Source: Haloarcula halophila (lineage in GTDB: Archaea; Halobacteriota; Halobacteria; Halobacteriales; Haloarculaceae). From it: a stretch of DNA of 64,000 nucleotides. The stretch covers positions 1-64,000 of the forward strand of contig NZ_CP119562.1 of assembly GCF_029278565.1 (NCBI RefSeq), written 5' to 3'. Shown piece after piece: positions 34,301 through 42,750 of this stretch (within the stretch, counting starts at the first letter, position 1; every line of letters begins with the position of its first letter). The notes beneath the pieces were generated by a model. That model was not told where the DNA came from. It saw nothing but the letters and a program-made list of their open reading frames with translations, and made no database searches. The position numbers and the translations under genes are program-made.

Positions 34301-35250
34301 GTATCGGACAGCGGTATGACGAGGTCACGATTCTCAACTACAGTTACGAAAATACTGTTGAGACAGACATCTACGACCGCCTCGACGACCGGATCGGTCT
34401 ATTCGAGAACGTGGTGGGCGATATGCAACCCATCCTCTCGGGTGTGAGCAAACAGATACGAGACGCCACCTTGAACGCCGATTCTGACGACCGTCAGGAG
34501 ACGGTTAAAAAAGCGGATGAACAGCTATCAAGGGATATCGAGCACCAGAAGGAGGACGACCGTGTCGACGTCGGCGAGTCCCTTGATGACGTTGACGAGC
34601 TTGTAACACAGGATGTCCTCGACGAAGCAAAACTTGATGCGTGGCAGTCCTACAGTCACCCGGATCTCGTCGACGTCGGCGAGGAGGAGTACGAGTACCA
34701 ACCCCCGTTCGAGACACCGAGTCTTCAGTCAGTATTGGTCGATAACGATGCGCTTGCTGAGGCCGGTGTTGAATTCACCCCGGTTCACGAGATTGACTTC
34801 GAGTACGATGACGGGGACTTCGATTTTGCGGACAGTACATATCGCCTCTCAGTAGGTGATGCACCGATTGAGGTCCCATCCGTGGATGGGGAACAGACGA
34901 TTGCAGAGGCTATTGCGACTGGTGCTGACGAGGTGGCGGTGACGTTCTCTGCTGTATGTGCTGACGAGTTCCCATCGGTTCAGCATCTTGCACCAGGCCA
35001 TCCACTTCTAGGACACCTCCTCACAGTACTGCAGGATGTGAGTGAGGATACGTCGCGACTCCAACAGCGGATCGTGACTCGACCCGATCAAGACCAAGAG
35101 CCAGTCGTGTGTGCGTGGGGGCGAGACGGCGTGTTTACTCGGATTGCAGGCGATGGGACTGTGACTGAAAATGGACCGATGGATTCCCTTCCGACGTGGT
35201 GTGACCAATTCCTCGACAACCGAGAGAAGTCAACAAAGCAGCCACAGTAG
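31315..35250 (+). CDS. PLD-SNF2 helicase of the defence operon
   Basis: 1311 residues. N-terminal phospholipase-D-like domain with FHPKVGVFHDDQENSLSFEG (HxK, then the S-x-E stretch) near residue 135. SNF2 motifs follow: I DEVGLGKTIEAGL (about 292), II IIDEAHNA (about 456), III LLTATPMQL, V CTDSASEGLNLQECG and VI QRIGRIDRIGQR (about 989). A long acidic C-terminus follows. Related helicases serve DISARM (DrmD) and BREX type 3. It would translocate on unmodified invader DNA, the PLD domain being a candidate nuclease. Confidence 0.82.
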   Translation: MADLQTYSWDSIYESQPSTSGSHLVDEFYVPALERSVRYDRVAGYFSSSALAVAARGVHALVENDGEMRLIVGAELYETDRPVLEALSDELSEGLDELDDERLDAQLQLLAQLLREERLTIKVAVPRRGDWGIFHPKVGVFHDDQENSLSFEGSVNETAGGWERNYERFKVHREWRDGQREYVEGDVDTFDRLWDNDHTYVEVYDLPEAIEEEIIHWKAPDSDTEVDTAIQIARGEAPPTERDKANIIADGSLAPGGLALAEEGSTITPWPHQRVVSDTLVNTYPNSFLLCDEVGLGKTIEAGLTLSRLGLTDDLDTGLLLVPASLRIQWQEELWEKFNINAYRFDRGSGNQYVFHDVFGREHAPPSAASLDLDADERSKAWVESPIWRFLHDQQSDDQTDGPSIVIMSWHTARLDDRWDQVAPRDEGDVRTRDDVPASARGRDTTRREGVWDAVIIDEAHNARSGSKFYTLLERLREHTQTYYLLTATPMQLHAGELYDLMALLDLPGEWDRKDQFVEFFETRQALNQALKEQVESGGGSSGGSWSAQATLDEQRYQDRLPNERRLSDRVFDAVAEKLEINDEQHARGIAKQRVLEACNLASNYGDQYDGYVDRFETAVQEYNVDPFEANEDEKLKYLLYPDWKAEEEWLTYSRNDQLSALDDLSEAGWRVVRDVLADSTPVDALIHRNTRDTLRKYEKVGLLDETVPNRNPEQRKIELTDETRDVYDRIDEYTSKFYKLAQQSDEAETRAIGFVMTTYRQRLTSSVYAISQSLQTRLETLRAQRTVLKGKQRAANPDRSQGKSSQTLFESLSEYELDDLDTIDEVSGDLEDADLAEIIPNVTDQGINLLEQEIKELESFVNDLKRIDEDPKVSQLISDLGKLDREGHNRVIIFTQYTDTMDFIRNSLTSIHGATVATYSGRGGEMYDLDSEGWTTVGKERVKREFADDDGQVDILVCTDSASEGLNLQECGALINYDLPWNPMRVEQRIGRIDRIGQRYDEVTILNYSYENTVETDIYDRLDDRIGLFENVVGDMQPILSGVSKQIRDATLNADSDDRQETVKKADEQLSRDIEHQKEDDRVDVGESLDDVDELVTQDVLDEAKLDAWQSYSHPDLVDVGEEEYEYQPPFETPSLQSVLVDNDALAEAGVEFTPVHEIDFEYDDGDFDFADSTYRLSVGDAPIEVPSVDGEQTIAEAIATGADEVAVTFSAVCADEFPSVQHLAPGHPLLGHLLTVLQDVSEDTSRLQQRIVTRPDQDQEPVVCAWGRDGVFTRIAGDGTVTENGPMDSLPTWCDQFLDNREKSTKQPQ

Positions 35251-35293
35251 ATGGGTAGTTTTGTAACCATGGACTTCCCAGATGAACCAATAG

Positions 35294-35458
35294 ATGCCAA
35301 ATACTGCTCTTGAAGCAAATATCCGCGCTATCGGAGACGGTGCGAGACTGGAACAGTTAGCTGTTGACTTGCTTGGTCGAGAAGGATACGACGTCGATTC
35401 CGTATTCGACCAAAATCTCAAACAGAGCCTCCACGAACTCGCTAACCTTCTGGGGTGA
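35294..35458 (+). pseudogene. Remnant of a restriction-endonuclease-like gene
   Basis: 54 residues: ANIRAIGDGARLEQLAVDLL, then GREGYDVDSVFDQN, then a short tail LKQSLHELANLLG. The first part looks like the N-terminus of a restriction-type nuclease whose catalytic middle is missing, joined to what may be its last residues. It sits between the helicase and the GmrSD-type gene, so an internal deletion of a third nuclease gene is likely. Confidence 0.4.
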
Positions 35459-35521
35459 CTTGACTCGACCCGGAAACCCGCCCACAACGGTAAATGGACG
35501 GACTACAAACAGCAGTCAATA

Positions 35522-37963
35522 ATGTCGAACGAGGCTGACGATTTGTATGATAAGTACATCGACTACGATGGCAGAGATCTCGATACCCGGAATGTCGGTG
35601 ATGGGAAAGTAGTTCGGCCGATTACGGCCGAGAACTTTGAGATGGAGAAACGGACTCTGGGGGAGGTTCTCACCGATCAGAAGTTCAACGTACCAGAGTA
35701 CCAGCGACTGTACTCGTGGAAGAATATCCACCACGAACAGTATTGGTCGGACATCGAGCAGTTCGTTAATGCCGACCTGGTCGCTGACCGACGCGAGGTG
35801 TCGGACGTATTCTTCAGCTCGATGTACTTCGCAGTCAACGACGACAAACAGGTCTATGAGGTCATCGACGGTCAACAGCGGCTGACGACGACACACCTGT
35901 TGTTACGCGTCCTTATGGAGCACCTCGAGGACGTCGATCCAGTTTCTATCGAGGACGATACTATAGCAGAGTTCCGGGACTATGGGATCGGGCGAATCAC
36001 CGGTATCCTGTATGTGGAGGAAGCGTTCGGGAAACGTGAGCCACGGCTCACGCTGAACAAACACGACGCTGAATTTTTCAAAGCCCTCATGATGGGGCCG
36101 TCCGCCCAGGTGAACTACCTCAAGAATGAAGCTGACTTCAGCATTCACGGTAACAACAGCGACGCAGTACAGGTCTCGGAATGTCTGGACCGGTTCGGCA
36201 CCACGGAAGATGAACTCGCGAACTTAGATACGGACTCTCTCTCATCGGGGGCGTTCTTCAAACTATATCGCTCACACAGGCGGTTGTTGAACGCTTACGA
36301 GTTCTACGACCTGAAGATCAGCAACGTCGTCGCCGACGCCGAGACGCCGGACGAGACGGTTCGAGCGCTTGTGAACATCCTCAATTACGTTTACAATTCC
36401 TACCACGTCGGGGAATACCTGATTCGAGAGGCGGAATCGGACTTCCGAATGCAAATCTTCGAGATTTTGAACGACCGTGGCGTCGATCTGACAAAGATCG
36501 ACCGTATCAGGGCCGCAGTCGTGAACGCCTTCTTCGATACCGACGTGAAAGACGAGTACGTCGACAAGTGGGAAGACATCGTGGTGGCGTTCGCGACCGA
36601 TGGTGATGCCATCGACGACTACCTCTCCATCTATCTGAGTATCGTCGACGATGGCATCGACAGGATTGGTGACGCGAGCGCCGAACTGACCAACGCTTTC
36701 GACACGCGGAACATCGACTCGGATGTCGTCCCGAGGCTTCGGAATATCGATGAAGCGAAAGCCTTCCTTGACTACGCACACGACCTCATCGACTACTACC
36801 AAGATATCACTACGACGGAGCTCGCCGCTGAGGACCTTGAGTTAGCCAGCCACCGAGAGCAGTGTCAAGAAATCCTTGTTCGCCTCAATAACCAACAGAT
36901 GGACCAGTGGCGGCCATTCGTCCTGGCGCTCTACTATCACACCAATCCTGAATCGGAACGGGATGCAGCACAGTTCTACCGCGTACTAGAGACCATCGAG
37001 AAACTCAACTTGCGACGCCTCCTCATCTCTGAACGACCGAGTATTTTCCGCGAGGTCTTCATCGAGACCGTCGAGGAGTTCAATCTCGCACCAACTGCCG
37101 ATGCCACCCCAGATAGTGTGTACGAGGCTTCTCGAGAGTATCTCATCACCGAAATGCGTTCCTCTACGCCGACGCTGTTCGGCGACCGGTTCATCGATAC
37201 GGTCGTCCAGACTCAGTCTTGGAGTACCGGAACGGCGCGACTGCTCTTCGGGAAGATCGCCCAGGATCACTTCGACGACAGTAGTCGTGCCGTCGAGCGA
37301 GACCTGAACATGGGGAACATCCATCTCGAACACGTCCTCCCACAGACTCCCGTCAGCGACCCGGAAGACCCTACGTGGCTTCGAGAGTTTTTCAAACTCG
37401 ATTCGGAGCCGGATATCGAGATCGCCTCAGAGATCGAGCGCTACATCGAGCTGGTGCAGCGCTCTGATCTCGACGAAGAGGAGGAGCGACTGAAAGACAA
37501 CATCTCGGAGTTCATCACGCAGGGGTTCATCGACGATATTGGGAACTTCCTCCTGCTTCGTGACTCCGATAATATCGGAGCGAGCAACCGGCCACTCGCC
37601 GAGAAAATGACGCAGTATTACACCGAGATCGACGGTTTCGCGAGTATCTACCCTAATCGGTATTTCACGGCCGAATATGGCAACGTCGACCGCGAACCTC
37701 TCGACAAACTCCGTGAGCAGCACGATGGCGGTGACGTTTCGACCGTGGACGCCGATGTAGTGGCATATTTCAATTCATTCTGGACCTATGAGTCACTACA
37801 GGACCGACGGGTTGAGCTGCTGTTGGATATTCTAACGACGCTAGGCTTCGAGTCGTTTGAGGATGAGTTCGGGATCGGCTCTGATCAAGAGGAGGTACGC
37901 CAAGAAATCCGAGAGAAGACTGACCAAGAGTTTAAGAAACGACTTTCTGTCCGCTCTCTTTGA
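35522..37963 (+). CDS. GmrSD-type DUF262/DUF1524 restriction protein
   Basis: 813 residues. The DUF262 ParB-like NTPase site is seen in FNVPEYQRLYSWKN (about 55-68) and YEVIDGQQRLTTTHLLLRVL (about 113). The DUF1524 HNH-like nuclease has LEHVLPQTP near 602 and RPLAEK near the end. These domains are fused as in one-protein GmrSD enzymes, type IV systems that cut modified phage DNA and use NTP. Its placement next to a methylation-based locus would give protection against both unmodified and modified invaders. Confidence 0.82.
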   Translation: MSNEADDLYDKYIDYDGRDLDTRNVGDGKVVRPITAENFEMEKRTLGEVLTDQKFNVPEYQRLYSWKNIHHEQYWSDIEQFVNADLVADRREVSDVFFSSMYFAVNDDKQVYEVIDGQQRLTTTHLLLRVLMEHLEDVDPVSIEDDTIAEFRDYGIGRITGILYVEEAFGKREPRLTLNKHDAEFFKALMMGPSAQVNYLKNEADFSIHGNNSDAVQVSECLDRFGTTEDELANLDTDSLSSGAFFKLYRSHRRLLNAYEFYDLKISNVVADAETPDETVRALVNILNYVYNSYHVGEYLIREAESDFRMQIFEILNDRGVDLTKIDRIRAAVVNAFFDTDVKDEYVDKWEDIVVAFATDGDAIDDYLSIYLSIVDDGIDRIGDASAELTNAFDTRNIDSDVVPRLRNIDEAKAFLDYAHDLIDYYQDITTTELAAEDLELASHREQCQEILVRLNNQQMDQWRPFVLALYYHTNPESERDAAQFYRVLETIEKLNLRRLLISERPSIFREVFIETVEEFNLAPTADATPDSVYEASREYLITEMRSSTPTLFGDRFIDTVVQTQSWSTGTARLLFGKIAQDHFDDSSRAVERDLNMGNIHLEHVLPQTPVSDPEDPTWLREFFKLDSEPDIEIASEIERYIELVQRSDLDEEEERLKDNISEFITQGFIDDIGNFLLLRDSDNIGASNRPLAEKMTQYYTEIDGFASIYPNRYFTAEYGNVDREPLDKLREQHDGGDVSTVDADVVAYFNSFWTYESLQDRRVELLLDILTTLGFESFEDEFGIGSDQEEVRQEIREKTDQEFKKRLSVRSL

Positions 37964-38074
37964 TCCCCTGAAAATCGATTGGGAGCCCTCAATCGAATCC
38001 CTGCGACTCGTTTCGGGGGAAGCCTATTCCTATCTCCGATCTGAAACCCCACGTACCCATTTGGTATCAACGCG

Positions 38075-38821
38075 ATGACTAGCGATTCCGATCTCCATCC
38101 AACGCTCCAGCCGGATTATCATATCGCAGAGCGTGTGCGGATGCAACTGGAAGTATTCCCGAGAAAATTCCGCCAACTGAACGAAGGCGGCCAATTAAGC
38201 ACCATTCTCCGTAGGACGCAAACACTCCCGGGGGCACGGGTCGAACAGGCGCCGGAAGTATTCACTGAGCAATATCTCATCGAGCCAGTCCTGAACGGAC
38301 TCGGGTACCGCAACCCAGCCTCCGAACAATATACAGGCGACGGGCCACACTTCATTCGCCAACCCCTCACATATGACAAGGTAGAGCCGTTGCAACCGGA
38401 TTATCTACTCAAGGAAATCGCTCCTGAAGTGGTTTGTATTGTCGAGGCGAAAGCGGCGAATCGAGAACAAATGTGTGGAGCCAAACAAAAAGCGACAGAG
38501 GATATTCGAACCTATATCGAAGAGGACACATTCTGTAAGTACCTTCGAGATATGGAGCAACGGTATCTGGTCGGCATCGGAACTGACGGACTCCGATGGA
38601 CACTATGGCTGAAAGATCTCGGAACCGGGGAAACAAAATCCGGTGTCCCGAAAGTGGATCTCACACCGATCATCGAGCAAGAGGCGATTCGGCTCGACAC
38701 AATCGATGGTGAAGTCGCTGACGGACGAAATGCTGCACGGAATCTACTTTTAGATGAGTTTGTTCCTGCATTTGCAGTAGATAATTTGCTCGACCATGTG
38801 AAGACTGAATTCAGTGGCTGA
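38075..38821 (+). CDS. PD-(D/E)XK nuclease-like protein (type I R N-terminal type)
   Basis: 248 residues. QYLIEPVLNGLGY, then PDYLLKE and VVCIVEAKAANR give the P-D...E-x-K core of restriction endonucleases, as in the N-terminal domain of type I R subunits. TDIRTYIEE-like DIRTYIEED and YLVGIGTDGLRWTLW match the later helix and strand. No helicase is fused to it, so it is either free-standing or serves with the DUF262 protein 111 nt upstream. Confidence 0.7.
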   Translation: MTSDSDLHPTLQPDYHIAERVRMQLEVFPRKFRQLNEGGQLSTILRRTQTLPGARVEQAPEVFTEQYLIEPVLNGLGYRNPASEQYTGDGPHFIRQPLTYDKVEPLQPDYLLKEIAPEVVCIVEAKAANREQMCGAKQKATEDIRTYIEEDTFCKYLRDMEQRYLVGIGTDGLRWTLWLKDLGTGETKSGVPKVDLTPIIEQEAIRLDTIDGEVADGRNAARNLLLDEFVPAFAVDNLLDHVKTEFSG

Positions 38822-39223
38822 CTATCTAATATGGTACCACACAGGCTCCTAACACTGAGTGACTGGTCGGTGTCTAGCTTGTGTTGGCCATTGGGCTGTT
38901 GACCGTATCGACCGTGGCGTGGATGGTGCGATGACCGGGATCTTAACCAACAGGCGGTGGTAAAAGGTGGCAGTGTTGGTTAACAAACGCCACCATTCGA
39001 ATCAACCGATAACCGGTCGGTAATTCGAGAGTTGAACAACCAGAGCGAGTTCACGCCATGGCTTCGAACTGTCCAGAACGTCCCTATTTGAGTTGAATTT
39101 CAGTCTGTAGTTCTTGCTTCAGTTCGACCGATTCGTCCAACAAGACCTCTGACTGGACAATATATTCCTCACTAAGTAGTTCAAAACTGTCTAACGTCCT
39201 CGCGAATCTCTTCCCGCTCTCGA
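38822..39223. other. Intergenic region with operator-like repeat
   Basis: No gene firmly supported. It holds inverted repeat copy 3 and a minus-strand frame (39084-39356) ending FELLSEEYIVQSEVLLDESV that could be a small helical protein but overlaps the plus-strand gene at 39224. Confidence 0.4.
38943..38983. promoter_or_regulatory. TTAACCAACA inverted repeat, copy 3
   Basis: Perfect 10-bp arms TTAACCAACA (38943-38952) and TGTTGGTTAA (38974-38983), arm starts 31 bp apart. Unlike copies 1 and 2, no leader hairpin lies beside it. It is 29-34 kb from them, so any regulator would act on dispersed sites of the element. Confidence 0.6.
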
Positions 39224-39490
39224 ATGGAGGGATTCCCTCTCGGTGAGTCTGCCACTCCACCTGGTGCTCATATTGAACTCCTTGAGAGTCCGCCCGCCTT
39301 TTTGACCATTCCGGCCGTAACGTGTGATGGTGCCTGTGACACGCTCCACTTTCCAATGATCACCGAGACTACACTCGGCATATGCCCGTTTTACGAGACG
39401 CAGATACCAGCAGGTATGGTACTTACTAAATACGAGGATGGCGTCTACGCGGAGTGTCTCTCATGTGAGGAGCCAGTCCACCCAAGTTAA
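39224..39490 (+). CDS. Small Cys-rich hypothetical protein
   Basis: 88 residues: MEGFPLGESATPPGAHIELL, VTCDGACDTLHFP, ICPFYETQIPAGMVLTKYED and CLSCEEPVHPS. The Cys pairs (CDGAC, CLSC) suggest a zinc site. It converges on the CARF-like regulator with a 4-nt overlap of 3' ends. The start is uncertain; M at the later MITETTLG is possible. Confidence 0.45.
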   Translation: MEGFPLGESATPPGAHIELLESPPAFLTIPAVTCDGACDTLHFPMITETTLGICPFYETQIPAGMVLTKYEDGVYAECLSCEEPVHPS

Positions 39491-40377
39491 TTCGTTTCAA
39501 CCCACATTCGGCCCATAGTCGACAGCTCGGTTTCGAGACGATTTCCTTCTTTCTCACGGTCCACATAGCCCTTTTCGTCAAGTTTCGTGACGTTGTATTG
39601 GACTCGGCTTCGGAACGACTCATCATACTCGACATCCAACGATTGGGCCAGTTTCTCAGCCAGTGACGACGTTGACGATATCGAGTCTCTCCCCCTTAGG
39701 AAATTCAGTATCTTCTTTTCAAAGTCGTCAACATCGCTACCCGGAGACGAGGGGAACTCGACGTACATCTGCCCATCCATATCCTTCGCTCCTTCCGTGA
39801 CACCACCATCCTCAACCTTCTCCAAGATTTCGCAAATGTTCTGGTACTGTGGATAGACATCGAGACTTTCCTGGCCCTTCATCCAGTCTCTGGCATCTTC
39901 CAACGCTTCAATCATATCGAGGACAAGGTAGTTATCCGGTGGGACGTAGTAGGTATGGAGCTTATTGCGGATCTCCTCGACTTCCTTTTGATACTCAGTA
40001 ATGATTGAGTCAGCGGCGGTCGCAAAGGCGAACGCGGTGGTCCTCGGCATCGAGGAAATGTTGACATAGACATCGTTACCTTCCACGATTTCGTTGAGGA
40101 TGTAGTCGTGCGCTTCGGGATAGAGGAGCTCGTATTGGTACAACTTTTCGACCTCCAATGTTTCTCGTTCGACTTCGACGTCGAAAAGGTCAAAAGAGTT
40201 CTCCAGTCTATCGGTCAATCTCGACGCGAGTTCCGCTGCACGGCTAGGGTCATCGTTATTTTCGATATCATGCGTCACGAGTACGACACGGTCGGCTTCC
40301 ATCTGTCCCTTCGAAATCGGGAGGATGAGCCGGTCAAAATCGAATCCAACCGGCAGGAAGTGGACCCGTTCAGTCAT
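39487..40377 (-). CDS. CARF-like HTH regulator (DUF6293/HFX_2341 type)
   Basis: 296 residues. The N-terminal Rossmann-like half (HFLPVGFDFDRLILPISKG; VVLVTHD; NDVYVNISSMPRTTAFAFAT) has the fold and NISSxPR motif of the CARF-related DUF6293 family. The C-terminal part (SVFR-free linker, then SSLAEKLAQSLDVEYDE, SRVQYNVTKLDEKGYVDRE) is a winged helix. Relatives such as Csa3 sense nucleotides and control CRISPR or defence genes. No CRISPR is nearby; it may govern the adjacent defence genes. Confidence 0.75.
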   Translation of the reverse strand: MTERVHFLPVGFDFDRLILPISKGQMEADRVVLVTHDIENNDDPSRAAELASRLTDRLENSFDLFDVEVERETLEVEKLYQYELLYPEAHDYILNEIVEGNDVYVNISSMPRTTAFAFATAADSIITEYQKEVEEIRNKLHTYYVPPDNYLVLDMIEALEDARDWMKGQESLDVYPQYQNICEILEKVEDGGVTEGAKDMDGQMYVEFPSSPGSDVDDFEKKILNFLRGRDSISSTSSLAEKLAQSLDVEYDESFRSRVQYNVTKLDEKGYVDREKEGNRLETELSTMGRMWVETN

Positions 40378-40481
40378 GGTTCTCTCTGTATCTGTTTCAT
40401 GCTAAAGACCTTCGTTATCCGCTATCTATGTGTGTCGAGTTATGTCCCGAACCCAAATTCGTATTTCGTTTCGCCTAATCT

Positions 40482-41342
40482 ATGACACTCTTAGAAGAAT
40501 TTCCAAACAACATTTATCTGTGTTCGTCTCGTAGTGGTCAAACAGGTGCCATTGGAAAAATACTGCACCTAACGATCTACATGACCCCGTTCCCCAAGGA
40601 TTTCGGCGGCAAGGTACATCCAAGCCATCCGGCGCACAAAGAGCTGTTCGCACACCGACCAGACTCCGTTCCGTTCGTTGCCTGCAAGTTCCACCGAGCG
40701 TCGTGGTTCGTCAATCACCCTCGGATACAGTTCTTGCACCCCGACCAAGACCTGTTCATCATGACGTACGAGAACGACGGCCACATACTTGGACGCACTC
40801 CCACTGACGAGGTCGACCGATACGAGAAGTTGGAGGACGACGCTCAAGGCGTGTTCCCTGGAGACCGGTTCACCTACGACGAGGGGATGAACCGACGCGA
40901 GCTCGTCAAGGAGATCGAGGAGAGTGTCAAGCGACAACTCACGGTGCAGGAGCTGATGACGGATATCGACATCCCGGTCTACCCGTGTATCATGGGGTGG
41001 GAGGATTGGCACTTCGAGCGATGCCGTCCCCTTGTCGAGAACATCAGTCGCTCCGTCGGATTCGACGCGACCCAGTACTACTCCAAGTACCGACTGAAGG
41101 AACACGTCGAGACGATGGTGGAGGTCCTCGATGTCAACCGGGTCTTCGTCAACGGACGTATCGCACCGGAATGGCTCAAGATGCTCCCGGAGTGTGTCGT
41201 ATCCTGCTCAGGAGCCTGGAACATCCGTCAGGAGGCGAAGGACGCGACCGGGGAACTCCAGGGCGACCGAATGCCCGACATCGCAGCGAGGCGCGTAGAC
41301 GCACTGAACGAATGGCAGTCCGACATCACAAACTTCCTATGA
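40482..41342 (+). CDS. Unrecognised protein, possible TIM-barrel enzyme
   Basis: 286 residues: NNIYLCSSRSGQTGAIGK, FVACKFHRASWFVNHPRIQF, PVYPCIMGWEDWHFERCRPL, SVGFDATQYY, NRVFVNGRIAPEWLKMLPEC and VVSCSGAWNIRQEAK. The last blocks are spaced like the beta-strand ends of transglycosylase-type barrels (P-V-x-GW...RC; VFVNG; SCSGAW), a weak likeness I cannot test. It is divergent from the CARF-like regulator and coupled to 41339-41800. Confidence 0.55.
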   Translation: MTLLEEFPNNIYLCSSRSGQTGAIGKILHLTIYMTPFPKDFGGKVHPSHPAHKELFAHRPDSVPFVACKFHRASWFVNHPRIQFLHPDQDLFIMTYENDGHILGRTPTDEVDRYEKLEDDAQGVFPGDRFTYDEGMNRRELVKEIEESVKRQLTVQELMTDIDIPVYPCIMGWEDWHFERCRPLVENISRSVGFDATQYYSKYRLKEHVETMVEVLDVNRVFVNGRIAPEWLKMLPECVVSCSGAWNIRQEAKDATGELQGDRMPDIAARRVDALNEWQSDITNFL

Positions 41343-41800
41343 CTCGAAAAACAGGTGGTCCACCGAAGGATAGAACAGACGAAGAACCATGGAAACCACC
41401 GGGTGGAGAGAAACCAATGCAACGGTCTCTCGACCTGGCCTTGCAGCGGGAAGATCTGAACGACACCGAGGAGGAACCCGACTTCATCTACGGCGACATC
41501 GTACACAACACAGAGACAGAAGACCCGATTGCATTGGTCGTCGTCAACGTTCCCGGACTCGAAATCTGTGAGTGGGAGTTTGAGGACGGAGAGACCCTCG
41601 CCGATCGGACGGACAAGTGCCCGGAAGATGACGAAGTGGTCATCGTAGTCCCCTTGACGGTCTTAGAAGATTACCTTCCCAAATGGAACGAGCGCGAGGT
41701 CCCCGTGGATATCGACGACCTCATTGAAGACCAAGTTCCGTTCGCACCATTCCCGTCACTCCAACTGGTCCGGGTACAGGACTCTTTCCTCCGAGACTAA
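41339..41800 (+). CDS. Unrecognised partner protein, 153 residues
   Basis: The ATG overlaps the stop of the gene before (ATGA). MTRKTGGPPKDRTDEEPWKP is a basic, proline-rich start; the rest is acidic with beta strands ALVVVNVPGLEICEWEFEDG and DEVVIVVPLTVLEDYLPKW. No family recognised. The coupling says the two proteins act together. Confidence 0.55.
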   Translation: MTRKTGGPPKDRTDEEPWKPPGGEKPMQRSLDLALQREDLNDTEEEPDFIYGDIVHNTETEDPIALVVVNVPGLEICEWEFEDGETLADRTDKCPEDDEVVIVVPLTVLEDYLPKWNEREVPVDIDDLIEDQVPFAPFPSLQLVRVQDSFLRD

Positions 41801-41853
41801 ATCGAGAATATTTATCACGAGAGTTATTATGCGTCACTCGTTCGAATAAATCA

Positions 41854-42750
41854 ATGGTCTCTGGTTTCTATGGAGCCCTCGCGGCATCTGCCAGTGTCTT
41901 CATTGGTATTCTAACAGCACTGCTCGCGAGCAACCTCTCTAACCTAAATGCACAACGAGAACGAATTGATCGACGGATTGGGACTATTGATTCCCGATTA
42001 GAGAATCTAAACAAACAGTATGAGCATTTTCGTGATACAATAGAGGAAATCCGAGAGCAACAACAAGCTGAGCAACGTTGTGAGCAAGCAGAAGAGGAAG
42101 TAGACAACTTCATTGAGGAGCATATCCGTGTGGAGTTCACTGCCGATCCAGACGAACTAACACCCCGAATGTTGCAGCGTGAATTAGCCGATTATCTTGA
42201 TGTAGATCGACTCAACGAGGAGCAACACAATGTCCTGCAAGAGCGGTATGAGGATATCCAATCGGCTCTTACCACTACATCTTCATATGGAGGAGACATT
42301 CCTGATGACGCGTTTATTGACGCGGAGGTAATGGCTATCAATAATCAGATAGACCATCAGTGGCAGATACACACGGAGCAACGATATAATCGGAACTACC
42401 GACGATGGGTTCAGACCATGACCGAAATACGGTCTCTGCAGGACGAACGGAGTCGCCTGGCTGATAGGCACGAGTCACTTGACCCATCCCGGATTCGAGG
42501 TAGTCTCCGTGCCACCGTAGTCACAATAGGTCTCTCGGTTGGGATACCACTCCTATTCTACTTTTTCCGAGTAGCAGAACTCAGTTTTGCGAACTTCCCA
42601 CCATGGGTGGAACCGACATTAGTCTCTTTACTGTGGGTCGGTGGTCTTCTCCATGTATTCTCCCACCTCAGAGACCAAGTTAATGAGGAGACCGGAGACC
42701 TCCCGGATGAGCCTGATGTGTCATTAGACGATGACACAACTGACCTATAA
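41854..42750 (+). CDS. Membrane protein with coiled coil
   Basis: 298 residues. One N-terminal TM segment (FYGALAASASVFIGILTALL), a long coiled coil (RIDRRIGTIDSRLENLNKQY; DTIEEIREQQQAEQRCEQ) and two TM segments near residues 215-270 (VVTIGLSVGIPLLFYFF; WVEPTLVSLLWVGGLLHVF), ending in an acidic tail. No family recognised. Probably independent of the coupled pair 54 nt upstream. Confidence 0.6.
   Translation: MVSGFYGALAASASVFIGILTALLASNLSNLNAQRERIDRRIGTIDSRLENLNKQYEHFRDTIEEIREQQQAEQRCEQAEEEVDNFIEEHIRVEFTADPDELTPRMLQRELADYLDVDRLNEEQHNVLQERYEDIQSALTTTSSYGGDIPDDAFIDAEVMAINNQIDHQWQIHTEQRYNRNYRRWVQTMTEIRSLQDERSRLADRHESLDPSRIRGSLRATVVTIGLSVGIPLLFYFFRVAELSFANFPPWVEPTLVSLLWVGGLLHVFSHLRDQVNEETGDLPDEPDVSLDDDTTDL

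Noticed and set aside
23501-35250. Complete BREX or DISARM system
   Set aside because: DUF499, DUF1156 and the helicase fit parts of BREX type 3, but PglZ, BrxA and BrxF-like genes are absent, as are DrmA/DrmB; a helicase-methylase-ATPase locus fits better.
39084-39356. Minus-strand 90-residue frame with helical end
   Set aside because: Overlaps the plus-strand Cys-rich gene and its first half looks random; only the end looks coding, so left unannotated.
40985-41338. Extended frame upstream of the 153-residue partner gene
   Set aside because: Overlaps the 40482 gene in another frame with shadow-like composition; the ATGA overlap at 41339 gives a natural start.
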